Positions 8,508-18,409 of a stretch of 64,000 nt of DNA are shown here, piece by piece; position 1 is the first letter of the stretch, and each line of letters starts with the position of its first letter. Source of the DNA: Curvibacter gracilis ATCC BAA-807 (GTDB lineage: Bacteria; Pseudomonadota; Gammaproteobacteria; Burkholderiales; Burkholderiaceae_C). Under the pieces are notes generated by a model, which saw only the letters and a program-made list of their open reading frames with translations, was not told the DNA's origin and ran no database searches. Where the stretch lies: assembly GCF_000518645.1 (NCBI RefSeq), contig NZ_JADZ01000005.1, positions 62,001 through 126,000 of the forward strand, in the 5' to 3' direction. The translations under genes and the position numbers were made by a program.

Positions 8508-8774
8508 ATGACACACCCCACCAAGAGCCAGCCGCAGCGGCGCCTGCGGCGTCTGCACAAACGCTTCACCCCCCTGGTTTTCGCCTTCTACATGGCGGGC
8601 ATCATGGCCTTTCTGATGTCGGCCGTGATTGTGGCTGCCGGCTCCGGCCTGGGGGCGGACTACCTCTGGCGCGTGCTGCGCGCCTATGCGCTGGCCATGC
8701 CAGTGGCTTTTGTCTGCGTGATGGGGGTGCGGCCTCTGGTGATGCGCCTGGTGGCCATCACCGTTCAGGCCTGA
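8508..8774 (+). CDS. DUF2798 small membrane protein
   Basis: Protein of 88 residues with a basic N-terminus (KSQPQRRLRRLHKRF) and two hydrophobic segments at about 24-46 and 58-78, the layout of DUF2798 inner-membrane proteins. ATG 8508 is chosen because GAGGGA lies 8-13 bases upstream and the protein then begins directly with the basic stretch. Biochemical function is unknown. It is divergent from the LysR gene with an operator-like dyad between, so it is the probable target of that regulator. Confidence 0.75.
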   Translation: MTHPTKSQPQRRLRRLHKRFTPLVFAFYMAGIMAFLMSAVIVAAGSGLGADYLWRVLRAYALAMPVAFVCVMGVRPLVMRLVAITVQA

Positions 8775-8776
8775 GC

Positions 8777-8797
8777 CTCCAGCCTACTAAGCTGGAG
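8777..8797. terminator. Hairpin between convergent genes
   Basis: CTCCAGC and GCTGGAG form a perfect 7-bp stem with a 7-base loop in the 24-base gap between the DUF2798 stop and the convergent dehydratase stop. There is no T-run longer than two, so it may be a weak bidirectional terminator or a 3'-end stabiliser. Confidence 0.4.
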
Positions 8798-8798
8798 T

Positions 8799-9773
8799 TC
8801 AGACGCCCTGGCTCAGCAACTGGGCATAGCGCGGCAGGTCGACGTTGCCACCGCTGATGATCACGCCCACCCGCAGGCCCTTCAGGGACAGCCCCCCATG
8901 GTGGGCGCCAGCCAGGCTGAGGGCGCCGGTGGGCTCGACCACCAGCTTCATGCGTTCGGCATAAAAACGCATGGATTCGACCAGTTGGGCGTCGTTGACG
9001 GTCAGGATGTCGTTGACATCGCGGCGGATGATGCCGAAGGTGAGCTGCCCCAGGTGCTGGGTCTGGGCGCCGTCGGCAATCGTGCGGGGCGGGGCGATGT
9101 GCACCACCTCGCCACGGCGCAGCGATTGCTGGCCGTCGTTGCCGGCTTCGGGTTCGACCCCGTACACCCGGCAGTCGGGCGAAAGAGCCCGTGCGGCCAG
9201 TGCGCTGCCGGCCAGCAGGCCGCCGCCGCCCAGGCAGACCAACAGCACATCGAGTGGGCCCACTTCGTCGAACAACTCCTTGGCCGCCGTGCCCTGGCCG
9301 GTGATCACGTCGGCGTGGTCGAAGGGCGGGATCAGGGTCATGCCGCGCTCGGCCGCGATGCGCCGGCTGATGGCGTCGCGGTCTTCGCTGTAGCGGTCGT
9401 AGGTGATGACTTCGGCGCCGTAGCCGCGGGTGGCCTGCAGCTTGGCGGCCGGGGCGTCGGCCGGCATCACGATCACGGCCGGCATGCCCAGTTCACGGGC
9501 CGACAAGGCGATCGCCTGGGCGTGGTTGCCGGACGAGAAGGCCAGCACACCGGCGCGCCGCTGGTCGGCGCTGAAGCGGCTCAGGGCATTGAAGGCGCCG
9601 CGAAACTTGAAGGCGCCCATGCGCTGCAGGTTCTCGCACTTGAAATACAGCGAGGCCTGCAGGGCCGCATCGGCCGTGCGCGAGCGCAGCACCGGGGTGC
9701 GGTGGGCATGGCCGGCCAGGCGGGCCGCGGCGGCTTCGACATCGGCGTAGGTGGGCAGGGTCAATTCGGTCAT
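8799..9773 (-). CDS. Threonine/serine dehydratase-like PLP enzyme
   Basis: Fold-type II pyridoxal-phosphate enzyme, 324 residues, the size of catabolic threonine dehydratase, serine racemase or threo-3-hydroxyaspartate ammonia-lyase. The PLP lysine lies in GAFKFRGAFNAL (near residue 53), the substrate loop is SSGNHAQA and the phosphate-binding glycine loop is LGGGGLLAG. No ACT regulatory domain is present, so it is not the long biosynthetic IlvA. It would deaminate a hydroxyamino acid to a 2-oxoacid. The exact substrate is undecided; a serine/hydroxyaspartate activity is equally consistent. It ends 18 bases downstream of the herA-like gene on the same strand, so the two may be cotranscribed. 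Confidence 0.87.
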   Translation of the reverse strand: MTELTLPTYADVEAAAARLAGHAHRTPVLRSRTADAALQASLYFKCENLQRMGAFKFRGAFNALSRFSADQRRAGVLAFSSGNHAQAIALSARELGMPAVIVMPADAPAAKLQATRGYGAEVITYDRYSEDRDAISRRIAAERGMTLIPPFDHADVITGQGTAAKELFDEVGPLDVLLVCLGGGGLLAGSALAARALSPDCRVYGVEPEAGNDGQQSLRRGEVVHIAPPRTIADGAQTQHLGQLTFGIIRRDVNDILTVNDAQLVESMRFYAERMKLVVEPTGALSLAGAHHGGLSLKGLRVGVIISGGNVDLPRYAQLLSQGV

Positions 9774-9791
9774 GGTCTGGGGCCCTTGTGT

Positions 9792-11339
9792 TCAGCGGCT
9801 CTTGCCGCCAAAGATGCCGCCCAGCACGCCGCGGATGATTTCCTTGCCCACGCTGGAGCCCATGGTGCGCAGGGCCGATTTGGCCACGGTCTGGGCCAGG
9901 CCGTCGTGGTGGCCCCCCCGCGGGCCGGTGGTGCCGAACAACACATCGTTGAGCACCGAGCCCAGGCCGGGGCCGCCGGCCTGCGTGTTGGCCTGTGTGT
10001 TGGCCGGCTGGAGGCCGGGCAGGGTGGGCTTGGCCGTTCCCTGGGCCGGGGCGGGTGGCGCGCTGGCGGTGCGGCCTCGGAGCACTTCGTAGGCGGATTC
10101 TCGGTCCACCGCCTTTTCATAGACGCCCGCCACCAGCGAGCCTGCCAGCAGGGCCTGGCGTTGCGCCGGGGTGATGGGGCCGATCTGGCTGCCGGGCGGC
10201 AGCACGTAGACGCGCTCGGTCTCGCAGGGGCGGCCCTTGGCGTCCAGCAGGCTGATCAGGGCCTCACCCACGCCGAGTTCGGTGATGGCGGCCTCGATGT
10301 CCAGGCCGGCCTTGGGTCGCATGGTCTGGGCGGTGGCCTTGACGGCCTTCTGATCGCGCGGGGTGAAGGCGCGCAGCGCGTGCTGCACGCGGTTGCCGAG
10401 CTGGGCCAGCACGGTGTCGGGGATGTCGAGCGGGTTCTGGGTGACGAAATACACGCCCACGCCCTTGGAGCGCACCAGGCGCACCACCAGTTCGATGCGC
10501 TCGACCAGCACTTTGGGCGCCTCGTTGAACAGCAGGTGGGCCTCGTCAAAGAAGAACACCAGCTTGGGCTGGTCGGGGTCACCGATCTCAGGCAGGTGCT
10601 CGAACAGCTCGGACAGCATCCACAGCAAAAAGGTGGCGTACAGGCGCGGCGAGTTCATCAGCTTGTCGGCCGCCAGGATGTTGACCACGCCACGGCCGTC
10701 CACGGTCTGCATCAGGTCGCTGATGTTGAGCATGGGCTCGCCGAAGAACTTGTCGCCGCCCTGGGTCTCGATCTGCAGCAGCCCACGCTGGATGGCGCCC
10801 ACGCTGGCGGCGCTGATGTTGCCGTAGCTGGTGGTGAACTCCGAGGCGTTGTCGGCCACGTGCTGCAGCATGGCGCGCAGGTCCTTGAGGTCGAGCAGGG
10901 CCAGGCCGTGGTCGTCGGCGATCTTGAAGACCAGGTTCAGCACGCCACACTGGGTGTCGTTGAGGTTGAGCATGCGCCCCAGCAGCAGGGGGCCCATGTC
11001 AGTCACCGTGGCCCGCACCGGGTGGCCTTGCTCGCCGAAAACGTCCCACAAGGTGGTGGGGCAGGCCAGGGATTCGGGCGTGGGAAGCTGGCGCTCTTTC
11101 AGGGCGGCGGCCAGCTTGCCGCTGATCTGGCCGGCCTGGCTGATGCCGGTCAGATCGCCCTTGACATCGGCCATGAACACCGGCACACCGATGCGGGAGA
11201 AGTTCTCGGCCAAGGTTTGCAGGGTGACTGTCTTGCCGGTGCCGGTGGCGCCTGTGATCAGTCCGTGGCGGTTGGCCAGGCTGGGCAGCAGGGTGCATTG
11301 GGCGTGGGCATTTTGGGCAATCAGGATCGGGTCGGCCAT
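9792..11339 (-). CDS. HerA-like ATPase, DUF853/YjgR family
   Basis: P-loop ATPase of 515 residues from ATG 11339. Walker [11 protein letters not shown] lies near residues 30-39, Walker B is [12 protein letters not shown] (near 265-276), and a conserved Q in VTQNPLDIP suggests a sensor residue. This is the DUF853 (YjgR) branch of the HerA/FtsK-like superfamily, whose cellular role is unclear; DNA translocation is inferred from family only. Residues about 400-465 form a Pro/Ala/Thr-rich linker before a glycine-rich C-terminus ([20 protein letters not shown]). It is divergent from yebC with 62 bases between starts, an AT-rich gap that should hold both promoters. Confidence 0.88.
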   Translation of the reverse strand: MADPILIAQNAHAQCTLLPSLANRHGLITGATGTGKTVTLQTLAENFSRIGVPVFMADVKGDLTGISQAGQISGKLAAALKERQLPTPESLACPTTLWDVFGEQGHPVRATVTDMGPLLLGRMLNLNDTQCGVLNLVFKIADDHGLALLDLKDLRAMLQHVADNASEFTTSYGNISAASVGAIQRGLLQIETQGGDKFFGEPMLNISDLMQTVDGRGVVNILAADKLMNSPRLYATFLLWMLSELFEHLPEIGDPDQPKLVFFFDEAHLLFNEAPKVLVERIELVVRLVRSKGVGVYFVTQNPLDIPDTVLAQLGNRVQHALRAFTPRDQKAVKATAQTMRPKAGLDIEAAITELGVGEALISLLDAKGRPCETERVYVLPPGSQIGPITPAQRQALLAGSLVAGVYEKAVDRESAYEVLRGRTASAPPAPAQGTAKPTLPGLQPANTQANTQAGGPGLGSVLNDVLFGTTGPRGGHHDGLAQTVAKSALRTMGSSVGKEIIRGVLGGIFGGKSR

Positions 11340-11401
11340 GGTGGGGTGGGCGAAAAGTAAAATCGGTCCCGATAGATTAAACAATTAATAAGGAATCTCC
11401 C

Positions 11402-12121
11402 GTGGCTGGACACAGTAAATGGGCCAATATTCAACACCGCAAGGGCCGTCAGGATGAAAAGCGCGGCAAGGTGTGGACCCGCGTCATCCGTGAAATCATG
11501 GTGGCTGCACGCGCCGGTGGCGGTGATCTGACGATCAACCCGCGTCTGCGCCTGGCCGTGGACAAGGCCAAGGCCGCCAACATGCCGGCCGACACCATCA
11601 AGCGCAACATCGACAAGGCCACCGGCAACCTCGAAGGCGTGAGCTACGAGGAAATCCGCTACGAGGGCTATGGCATCGGCGGCGCCGCGATCATCGTCGA
11701 CACCATGACCGACAACCGTGTGCGCACCGTGGCCGATGTGCGCCACGCCTTCAGCAAGTACGGCGGCAACATGGGCACCGAAGGCTCGGTGGCTTTCCAG
11801 TTCAAGCACTGTGGCCAGATGATCTTTGCGCCGGGCACCGACGAGGACAAGCTGATGGAAGTGGCCCTCGAAGCCGGGGCCGAAGACGTGATCACGGGCG
11901 ATGACGGCGCCATCGAGGTGCTGACGGCGCCGGCCGATTTCGAAGCTGTGAAGAACGCCCTGGAGGCCGCCGGCCTGACGCCCGAAGTGGCCGAAGTGAC
12001 CATGCGTGCCGAAAACACCATCGAGCTGACCGGCGACGACGCCGCGAAGATGCAAAAGCTGCTCGACATGATCGAAGACCTGGACGATGTCCAGGAGGTC
12101 TACCACAACGCTGCACTGTGA
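11402..12121 (+). CDS. yebC: YebC/PmpR-family transcriptional or translational regulator
   Basis: Conserved 239-residue YebC/TACO1-family protein beginning [18 protein letters not shown], the invariant family N-terminus, which fixes the GTG start at 11402; AAGGAA lies 8-13 bases upstream. The three-domain acidic protein is complete, with the family motif [14 protein letters not shown] near residues 89-102. Members act as DNA-binding regulators or help ribosomes at difficult peptide stretches; which applies here is not readable. It leads a long rightward gene string; purD starts just after its stop. Confidence 0.95.
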   Translation: MAGHSKWANIQHRKGRQDEKRGKVWTRVIREIMVAARAGGGDLTINPRLRLAVDKAKAANMPADTIKRNIDKATGNLEGVSYEEIRYEGYGIGGAAIIVDTMTDNRVRTVADVRHAFSKYGGNMGTEGSVAFQFKHCGQMIFAPGTDEDKLMEVALEAGAEDVITGDDGAIEVLTAPADFEAVKNALEAAGLTPEVAEVTMRAENTIELTGDDAAKMQKLLDMIEDLDDVQEVYHNAAL

Positions 12122-12126
12122 GCACC

Positions 12127-13407
12127 ATGAAAGTTTTAGTCATTGGCGGCGGTGGCCGCGAACATGCCCTGGCATGGAAACTCAACCAGTCGCCCAAGGT
12201 GCACAAGGTCTATGTGGCGCCCGGCAACGGTGGCACAGCCCTCGACGATCGCCTGATCAACGTGCCCATCACCGATGTGAAGGCCTTGCGTGAGTGGGCC
12301 CAGGCCGAAAAGATCGGTCTGGCCGTGGTGGGCCCTGAGGCCCCGCTGGCAGCCGGTGTGGTGGACGAGTTCCGGGCCCACGGCCTGCGGGTGTTCGGCC
12401 CGACCAAGGCCGCGGCCCAGCTGGAAAGCTCCAAGGCCTTCTCCAAGGCCTTCATGAAGCGGCACGGCATCCCGACCGCGGAGTACGAGAGCTTCACCGA
12501 CGCGGCCCTGGCCCATGCCTATGTGGACGCCAAGGGCGCGCCCATCGTGGTCAAGGCCGACGGCCTGGCCGCCGGCAAGGGCGTGGTGGTGGCCATGACG
12601 GCGGCCGAGGCCCATGAAGCCATCGACTTCATGCTGCTCGACAACAAGCTGGGCGTGGTACACAACGACGGCGGCGCTCGCGTGGTGATCGAAGAGTTCC
12701 TGCAGGGCGAAGAGGCCAGCTTCATCGTGCTGTGCGATGGCAAGAACGTGACCGCCCTGGCCACCAGCCAGGACCACAAGCGCTTGCTCGACGGTGACGA
12801 AGGCCCCAACACCGGCGGCATGGGCGCCTACTCGCCCGCCCCGGTGGTGACGGCCGATGTGCATGCCCGCGCCATGCGCGAGATCATCCTGCCGACCATC
12901 CGCGGCATGGAAAAAGACGGCATTCCGTACACCGGCTTCCTGTATGCCGGCCTGATGATCGACGCCCAGGGCCGGCCCAAGACGCTCGAATTCAACTGCC
13001 GCATGGGTGACCCGGAAACCCAGCCCATCATGATGCGCCTGAAGAGCGACCTGTCGGACGTGCTGGCCGCTGCGGTGGACGGCAAGCTCGATCAGGTCGA
13101 GCTGCAGTGGGACCGTCGCACTGCCCTGGGTGTGGTGATGGCGGCCCATGGCTACCCCATGAACCCGCGCAAGGGGGATGTGATCACCGGGCTGCCCGCC
13201 GAGGCCGATGATGCCGTGGTGTTCCATGCTGGCACCGAGCTGAAGGATGGCGTAGTGCACGTGACCGGCGGTCGGGTGTTGTGCGTGACGGCCCTGGCTG
13301 ACAGCGTCAAGCTGGCTCAGCAACGCGTCTACGAGGTGGCGGCAGGCATCCATTTCGATGGCGCCCAGTACCGTCGCGACATCGGCCACCGGGCGGTGAA
13401 GAGCTGA
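12127..13407 (+). CDS. purD: Phosphoribosylamine-glycine ligase (GARS)
   Basis: Second step of de novo purine synthesis: ATP-dependent joining of glycine to phosphoribosylamine. 426 residues with the typical start [19 protein letters not shown], glycine-rich [10 protein letters not shown] of the ATP-grasp fold, [17 protein letters not shown] and [11 protein letters not shown] (metal and nucleotide site). ATG 12127 matches family N-termini; a GTG at 12118 overlapping the yebC stop would add three residues. The stop overlaps the hemF start in TGATG, which implies coupled translation. Confidence 0.96.
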   Translation: MKVLVIGGGGREHALAWKLNQSPKVHKVYVAPGNGGTALDDRLINVPITDVKALREWAQAEKIGLAVVGPEAPLAAGVVDEFRAHGLRVFGPTKAAAQLESSKAFSKAFMKRHGIPTAEYESFTDAALAHAYVDAKGAPIVVKADGLAAGKGVVVAMTAAEAHEAIDFMLLDNKLGVVHNDGGARVVIEEFLQGEEASFIVLCDGKNVTALATSQDHKRLLDGDEGPNTGGMGAYSPAPVVTADVHARAMREIILPTIRGMEKDGIPYTGFLYAGLMIDAQGRPKTLEFNCRMGDPETQPIMMRLKSDLSDVLAAAVDGKLDQVELQWDRRTALGVVMAAHGYPMNPRKGDVITGLPAEADDAVVFHAGTELKDGVVHVTGGRVLCVTALADSVKLAQQRVYEVAAGIHFDGAQYRRDIGHRAVKS

Positions 13408-14345
13408 TGGAGGCCGCACACGACGCCGTGGCCTCGGTGCGGGCCTGGCTGCTGGGCTTGCAAGATCGCATCACCTCGGCGATCGAGGCCCAGGAAACAG
13501 CCGGCGGCGGCACAGCCCGCTTCCTGGCCGATGCCTGGGACAAACCCGCCGGCGAGAAGCTGCAAGGCAATGGCCTGACCAAGATCCTGGAAGGGGGCGC
13601 GGTGTTCGAGCGTGCCGGTTGCGGTTTTTCGCACGTACGGGGCCCCCAGCTGCCGCCTTCGGCCACCCAGCACCGGCCCGAGTTGGCTGGTGCGCCCTTC
13701 GAGGCCATGGGCGTGTCGCTGGTGTTCCACCCACGCAACCCCTATGTTCCGACCGTGCACATGAATGTGCGCATGATTGCTGCCACCCCGGCGGGCAAGG
13801 CGCCGGTGTGCTGGTTCGGTGGTGGCATGGACCTCACGCCGTTCTATGGTTTTGACGAGGATGCACGGCACTTTCATGCCATCTGCCAACAGGCGCTGGC
13901 GCCTTTTGGCGACGACAAATACCCCCGCTTCAAGACCTGGTGCGATGAGTACTTCTTTTTGAAGCACCGCAACGAGCAGCGTGGGGTGGGTGGGGTCTTT
14001 TTTGACGACTTCGCCGAGCTGGGTTTTGACCAGAGTCTGGCCATGACCCAGGCTGTGGGGGATGCGTTTTTGCGGGCTTACCTGCCCATCGTCGAGCGCC
14101 GGGTGGCCACGCCCTATGGCGAACGCGAACGCGAGTTCCAGCTCTACCGCCGCGGCCGCTATGTGGAGTTCAACCTGGTCTGGGACCGAGGCACCCACTT
14201 CGGGCTGCAGTCGGGTGGGCGCACCGAATCCATTCTGCTGTCGATGCCGCCGCTGGCCAGTTGGGCCTACCAGCAGACCCCGGCCACTGGCACGCCCGAG
14301 GCGCGCCTGTACGAGCACTTTCTGGTGCGCCAGGCGTGGGTCTGA
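13407..14345 (+). CDS. hemF: Oxygen-dependent coproporphyrinogen III oxidase
   Basis: Haem biosynthesis enzyme that oxidatively decarboxylates coproporphyrinogen III to protoporphyrinogen IX using O2. 312 residues, family length. Signature blocks are GGGxSHVxG-like [62 protein letters not shown] and [20 protein letters not shown]. The presence of HemF fits an aerobic lifestyle and the bo-type oxidase found at 40121-44306. It overlaps purD by one base and nadD by ten bases. Confidence 0.97.
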   Translation: MEAAHDAVASVRAWLLGLQDRITSAIEAQETAGGGTARFLADAWDKPAGEKLQGNGLTKILEGGAVFERAGCGFSHVRGPQLPPSATQHRPELAGAPFEAMGVSLVFHPRNPYVPTVHMNVRMIAATPAGKAPVCWFGGGMDLTPFYGFDEDARHFHAICQQALAPFGDDKYPRFKTWCDEYFFLKHRNEQRGVGGVFFDDFAELGFDQSLAMTQAVGDAFLRAYLPIVERRVATPYGEREREFQLYRRGRYVEFNLVWDRGTHFGLQSGGRTESILLSMPPLASWAYQQTPATGTPEARLYEHFLVRQAWV

Positions 14346-14944
14346 CGCAACGGCCACGTCTGGGGGTGTTCGGCGGGGCCTTCGACCCCCCGCACCGGGC
14401 GCATGTCGCGCTGGCCGAGGCCGCGCTGCAGCAGCTGAGCCTGGAGCGGCTGCACGTGCTGCCCACCGGGCAGGCTGCCCACCGGGCCGGCTTGTCGCCG
14501 GGTGAGCATCGCCTGGCGATGGCCCGGCTGGCCTTTGCGGCGCTGCCGCGCGTGGTGGTGGATGAGCGCGAATTCCACCGCGCCGGGCCCAGCTTCACGG
14601 TGGACACCCTCGATGAATTGCAGCGTGAATTCCCGGCTTTTGAACTGGTGCTGATCATCGGTGCGGACCAGGCCCGGGCCTTCGGGCAATGGCATCGCCA
14701 CGATGAGATTTTGCGCAAAGCTATAATTTCGGTAGCTGGTCGTGAGCAAGGTGCTGCGGCCGGCGGTCAAACTGAGCTTCAAGATCTCCCGGGAGGGCGA
14801 TGGGAGCCTCTGCAGTGGCCCCTCATGTCCGTGAGTGCGACGGACATCCGGTCGCGCGTCGCACAAGGCCTGGGTATCGAACATCTGGTTCCCGCTGGCG
14901 TTGCGCGCTATATTGAACAACATCATCTTTACGAATCCGCCTGA
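14336..14944 (+). CDS. nadD: Nicotinate-nucleotide adenylyltransferase
   Basis: NAD synthesis enzyme adenylating nicotinate mononucleotide; about 202 residues. The nucleotidyltransferase motif [16 protein letters not shown], the mononucleotide site [16 protein letters not shown] and the ISxxxIR-type [11 protein letters not shown] are present. A GTG at 14336, ten bases inside hemF, gives a sensible N-terminus ([14 protein letters not shown]); longer starts overlap hemF heavily. The 3' part contains a perfect TATAAT (14722-14727) in an AT-richer stretch, perhaps an internal promoter for rsfS. Its stop overlaps the rsfS ATG. Confidence 0.92.
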   Translation: MGLTQRPRLGVFGGAFDPPHRAHVALAEAALQQLSLERLHVLPTGQAAHRAGLSPGEHRLAMARLAFAALPRVVVDEREFHRAGPSFTVDTLDELQREFPAFELVLIIGADQARAFGQWHRHDEILRKAIISVAGREQGAAAGGQTELQDLPGGRWEPLQWPLMSVSATDIRSRVAQGLGIEHLVPAGVARYIEQHHLYESA

Positions 14945-15708
14945 TGACCACCTCCACGGACTCCACCGCCAAAAAAGACATCCAGAAACTCCAGCGGGCC
15001 ATCGTCGATGGCCTGGAGGATGTGAAGGCCCAAGACATTCAGGTTTTCAACACCGAAGCCCTCTCGCCGCTGTTTGAGCGTGTGATCGTGGCCTCCGGGA
15101 CCTCCAACCGCCAGACCAAGGCCCTGGCCTCCAGCGTGCGTGATGCCGTGCGTGAGGCTGGCTTCAACAAGCCCCGTACCGAAGGCGAAGAAAACGGCGA
15201 ATGGATCATTGTGGACTGCGGCGCAGCCGTGGTGCACGTGATGCAGCCCGCCATCCGCCAGTACTACCGCCTGGAAGAGATCTGGGGTGCCACCCCGGTG
15301 CGTCTGAAGCTGGGCGCACCCAAGCCTGTGGCTGCAGAAGGCGCCAAGGCACCCGCCAAGAAGGCTGCTGCCAAGAAAACAGCCGCCAAGTCGGCCAAGG
15401 CAGCCGAGCCGGCCGCCACCACCCCGGCCAAGGCTGCTGCCAAGGCTGCCAAAGCCCTGAAGGGCACACCGGTGGCCGAAAAGGCACCGGCCAAGACCTC
15501 GACCCGGGCGCCGGCCAAGAGCGCTGTCAAGGCACCTGCCAAGACGGCTGCCAAGACTAGCACCGCCAAACCTGCTGCCAAATCCGCAACCAAGCCGGCC
15601 GCCAAGAAGGCGCCGCTCAAAGTGATCAAGGTGGGTGCGCCCAAGAAGCCGGCCGCCAAGAAGGCGGCTGCTGCACCGGCCCCGCGCAAGAAGCCCAGCA
15701 AGGCTTGA
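14944..15708 (+). CDS. rsfS: Ribosomal silencing factor RsfS with histone-H1-like C-terminal tail
   Basis: Residues about 11-120 are a complete RsfS (YbeB/DUF143) domain, with VDGLEDVKAQDIQVFN and WIIVDCGAAVVHVMQP. RsfS binds ribosomal protein L14 (uL14) and blocks 50S-30S joining during starvation. Family members are usually about 105-130 residues; this one is 254. Residues about 123-254 form a tail almost wholly of Ala, Lys, Pro, Thr and Ser with repeated PAKKAAAKK-like units, as in histone-H1-like or AlgP-type proteins. There is no stop or frame break between the parts. The tail is strongly basic and could bind rRNA or DNA; that is inference. ATG overlaps nadD by one base; rlmH follows 12 bases later. 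Confidence 0.93.
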   Translation: MTTSTDSTAKKDIQKLQRAIVDGLEDVKAQDIQVFNTEALSPLFERVIVASGTSNRQTKALASSVRDAVREAGFNKPRTEGEENGEWIIVDCGAAVVHVMQPAIRQYYRLEEIWGATPVRLKLGAPKPVAAEGAKAPAKKAAAKKTAAKSAKAAEPAATTPAKAAAKAAKALKGTPVAEKAPAKTSTRAPAKSAVKAPAKTAAKTSTAKPAAKSATKPAAKKAPLKVIKVGAPKKPAAKKAAAAPAPRKKPSKA

Positions 15709-15720
15709 TGGATCGCTGGC

Positions 15721-16188
15721 ATGAAGCTGGTGATCGTGGCGGTCGGGCAGCGCGTGCCCGACTGGGCCCAGACGGCGTGGGATGACTACGCCAAGCGCTT
15801 CCCGCCTGAGCTCAAGGTGGAGCTCAAGACCGTGAAGACCGAGCCGCGCAGTTCCAAGACGCTCGAAACCCTGCTGGCGGCCGAGCGTGAGCGCATCGAG
15901 GCGGCCATTCCCAAAGGGGCCCGTGTGGTGGCGCTTGATGAACGCGGCACCCAGCTCACCACCCTGGCGCTGGCCTCCAAGCTCAAGGGCTGGCAACTGG
16001 AGAGTGACGACGTGGCCCTGATCATCGGCGGCCCGGATGGTCTGGAGCCCGCGTTTCGCCAGGCCGCGCATGAGCGCATCCGGCTGTCTGACCTGACCCT
16101 GCCTCACGCCATGGTGCGCGTGCTGCTGATCGAGCAGCTGTACCGGGCCTGGTCGGTCAACGCCGGCCATCCCTATCACCGCGAGTGA
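15721..16188 (+). CDS. rlmH: 23S rRNA (pseudouridine1915-N3)-methyltransferase
   Basis: SPOUT-fold methyltransferase acting on pseudouridine 1915 in helix 69 of 23S rRNA. 155 residues, exact family length. The knot region [11 protein letters not shown] and the C-terminal [18 protein letters not shown] with NAGHPYHRE are diagnostic. It follows rsfS as in many proteobacteria, so a ribosome-silencing factor and a ribosome-maturation enzyme are cotranscribed. Seventy bases separate it from maf. Confidence 0.97.
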   Translation: MKLVIVAVGQRVPDWAQTAWDDYAKRFPPELKVELKTVKTEPRSSKTLETLLAAERERIEAAIPKGARVVALDERGTQLTTLALASKLKGWQLESDDVALIIGGPDGLEPAFRQAAHERIRLSDLTLPHAMVRVLLIEQLYRAWSVNAGHPYHRE

Positions 16189-16258
16189 TCTCCGGGTGAT
16201 TTCCCGGGCCTGGCCTTGGCCCGGCCCTGTTCCGTGTCCAACCGGCTGGAGCCTGACC

Positions 16259-16879
16259 ATGGCCAACCCTGAATTCATCTACCTCGCCTCCCAAAGCCCG
16301 CGTCGACGCCAGTTGCTGGAGCAGCTCGGTGTGCCCCACCGGCTGCTGCTGCCCAACACCGACGGCGACCTGGGCGAAGACGCCGAGGCCATCGAAGCCG
16401 TGTTGCCCGGCGAGGCGCCGGCCACCTATGTGCAGCGCGTGACCGGACTCAAGCTCGATGCGGCGCTGGCACGGCTCAAGCGCCGGGGCCTGCCGGTGGC
16501 GCCGGTGTTGTGCTCAGACACCACGGTGGCCCTGGGCCGGCAGATTTTTGGCAAGCCCGACGATGCGGCGCACGCCCGGCGCATGCTGGCTGAGCTGTCG
16601 GGCCAGACCCACCGGGTCTTGACTGCGGTGGCCCTGCAAAAAGGGCGCAAGCGCGTGACGGCCCTGAGCACCTCCAAAGTCACTTTCGCCGAACTCACGC
16701 CGGCGCGCATCAAGGCTTACGTGGACAGTGGCGAGCCCATGGGCAAGGCCGGGGCCTATGCCGTGCAGGGCCGCGCGGCGGCCTGGATCTCGCAGTTGAG
16801 CGGAAGTTATTCGGGCATCATGGGGCTACCGATGTTTGAAACCGCCGAACTGCTGCGCCAGTGCGGCTGGAAACTTTGA
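16259..16879 (+). CDS. maf: Maf-like nucleoside triphosphate pyrophosphatase (dTTP/UTP type)
   Basis: House-cleaning pyrophosphatase of 206 residues. The family start IYLASQSPRRRQLLEQLG (near residues 7-24), SDTTVALG and GEPMGKAGAYAVQGRAAAWI with SGSYSGIMGLP are present. The Y-Q-G region and the R in SPRRR fit the YhdE subfamily, which hydrolyses dTTP and UTP; that assignment is by motif only. ATG 16259 gives the normal N-terminus. It lies between rlmH and rng, the usual maf-rng order. Confidence 0.93.
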   Translation: MANPEFIYLASQSPRRRQLLEQLGVPHRLLLPNTDGDLGEDAEAIEAVLPGEAPATYVQRVTGLKLDAALARLKRRGLPVAPVLCSDTTVALGRQIFGKPDDAAHARRMLAELSGQTHRVLTAVALQKGRKRVTALSTSKVTFAELTPARIKAYVDSGEPMGKAGAYAVQGRAAAWISQLSGSYSGIMGLPMFETAELLRQCGWKL

Positions 16880-16916
16880 GGCCTGCCCGGCCTGACTTTG
16901 AGGAAAAAGCCAAGCC

Positions 16917-18401
16917 ATGCAACAAGACATTCTGATCAACTGGTCGCCCCAGGAAACCCGTGTCGCCGTCATCGAGCACGGCGCCGTGCAAGAGCTGCAC
17001 ATCGAGCGCTCGCTGGAGCGGGGCCTGGTGGGCAATGTCTACCTGGGCAAGGTGACCCGGGTGCTGCCCGGCATGCAATCGGCTTTCATCGACATCGGCT
17101 TGGAGCGCGCGGCCTTTCTGCATGTGGCCGACGTGTGGCAAAAGCACCCGGAAGGGGAGGCGCCGCCTTCGCGCCAGGCCCAGCCCGCCGTGCCCATCGA
17201 GCGCCAGGTGTTCGAAGGGCAGGCCTTGATGGTCCAGGTGATCAAGGACCCGATTGGCACCAAGGGGGCGCGGTTGTCCACCCAGATCAGCATCGCCGGG
17301 AGGCTGCTGGTATTTCTGCCGCAGGACGAGCACGTGGGTGTTTCGCAGAAGATTCCCGTGGGCGAGCGTGAGGCCTTGCGCAGCCGCTTGCAGGCCCTGG
17401 TGGGTGAAAAAGCCACCGGGGGAGGGGGCGGCTTCATCCTGCGCACCAATGGTGAGGATGCCACGGATGCCGAACTGGGCGACGACATCGCCTACCTGCG
17501 CAAGACCTGGGCCCGCATCAAGGATGCCTCGGTGCGCCTGCCGCCGGCCTCCCTGCTGCACGAAGACCTGAACCTGCTGCAGCGCGTGCTGCGCGATCTG
17601 GTGGGCGAGCAGACGCAGAACATCCGCATCGATTCGAAGGAGCAATCCGAGAAGCTGCTGGCGTTCGGCCAGGAGTTCATGCCCTCGGCCGTGGGCAAGC
17701 TGCAGCATTACAAGGGCGAGCGGCCCATCTTCGACCTGTTCGGGGTGGAGGAGGAGATCGCGCGTGCGCTGGGGCGGCGGGTGGATCTGAAATCGGGTGG
17801 CTACCTGATCGTGGACCAGACCGAAGCCCTGACCACGGTGGATGTGAACACCGGCGGTTTTGTGGGGGCGCGCAATTTCGACGACACCATCTTCAAGACC
17901 AACCTGGAGGCGGCCCAGGCCATTGCGCGGCAACTGCGGTTGCGCAACCTGGGCGGCATCATCATTGTCGACTTCATCGACATGGTGCGCGATGACCACC
18001 GCGAAGCCGTGCTGGGTGAGTTCCGCAAGCAGTTGGGGCGTGACCGGGTCAAGACCATGATCGGGGGCTTCTCGCAATTGGGGCTGGTCGAGATGACGCG
18101 TAAACGCACGCGTGAATCGCTGGCCCACATGCTGTGTGAGCCTTGCCCGCTGTGCCAAGGCTCGGGACAGGTCAAGACCGCCCGCAGTGTGACCTACGAC
18201 ATCCTGCGCGAAATCCTGCGCGAGGCCCGACAGTTCAACCCGCGTGAATTCAGGGTGGTGGCGTCGCCTCAGGTGGTCGATCTGTTCCTTGACGAGGAAA
18301 GCCAGCACCTGGCCGGCCTGTCGGACTTCATCGGCAAGCCGATCTCGCTGCAGGCCGAAGGCAGCATGGGGCAGGATCAGTACGACATCGTGTTGCTGTG
18401 A
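16917..18401 (+). CDS. rng: Ribonuclease G
   Basis: Endoribonuclease that matures the 5' end of 16S rRNA and decays mRNAs; 494 residues, far shorter than RNase E, and lacking its long scaffold tail. The S1-like domain spans about 35-130 (GNVYLGKVTRVLPGMQSAF), the catalytic DNase-I-like part has DQTEALTTVDVNTGGFVG and IIIVDFIDM, and the zinc-link motif is CEPCPLCQGSG (two CxxC). ATG 16917 fits the family N-terminus (ILINWSPQETRVAVIE). The mutarotase gene starts just after or overlapping its stop. Confidence 0.96.
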   Translation: MQQDILINWSPQETRVAVIEHGAVQELHIERSLERGLVGNVYLGKVTRVLPGMQSAFIDIGLERAAFLHVADVWQKHPEGEAPPSRQAQPAVPIERQVFEGQALMVQVIKDPIGTKGARLSTQISIAGRLLVFLPQDEHVGVSQKIPVGEREALRSRLQALVGEKATGGGGGFILRTNGEDATDAELGDDIAYLRKTWARIKDASVRLPPASLLHEDLNLLQRVLRDLVGEQTQNIRIDSKEQSEKLLAFGQEFMPSAVGKLQHYKGERPIFDLFGVEEEIARALGRRVDLKSGGYLIVDQTEALTTVDVNTGGFVGARNFDDTIFKTNLEAAQAIARQLRLRNLGGIIIVDFIDMVRDDHREAVLGEFRKQLGRDRVKTMIGGFSQLGLVEMTRKRTRESLAHMLCEPCPLCQGSGQVKTARSVTYDILREILREARQFNPREFRVVASPQVVDLFLDEESQHLAGLSDFIGKPISLQAEGSMGQDQYDIVLL

Positions 18402-18409
18402 GGTCCGGG

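Noticed and set aside
8898-11360. An 820-codon plus-strand frame opposite the dehydratase and HerA-like genes
   Set aside because: Both minus-strand genes have intact family motifs; the plus frame is Gly/Gln/His-rich shadow sequence spanning two genes.
14710-14740. A possible Comamonadaceae dispersed repeat (AGCTA...TAGCT dyad) inside nadD
   Set aside because: The surrounding codons encode a normal NadD stretch ([13 protein letters not shown]), so nothing appears inserted; only a 5-bp dyad is seen.
15340-15700. Tandem repeat or CRISPR-like array in the rsfS tail
   Set aside because: The repetition is at codon level (GCC AAG), irregular, without constant repeats and spacers, and lies within a coding frame.
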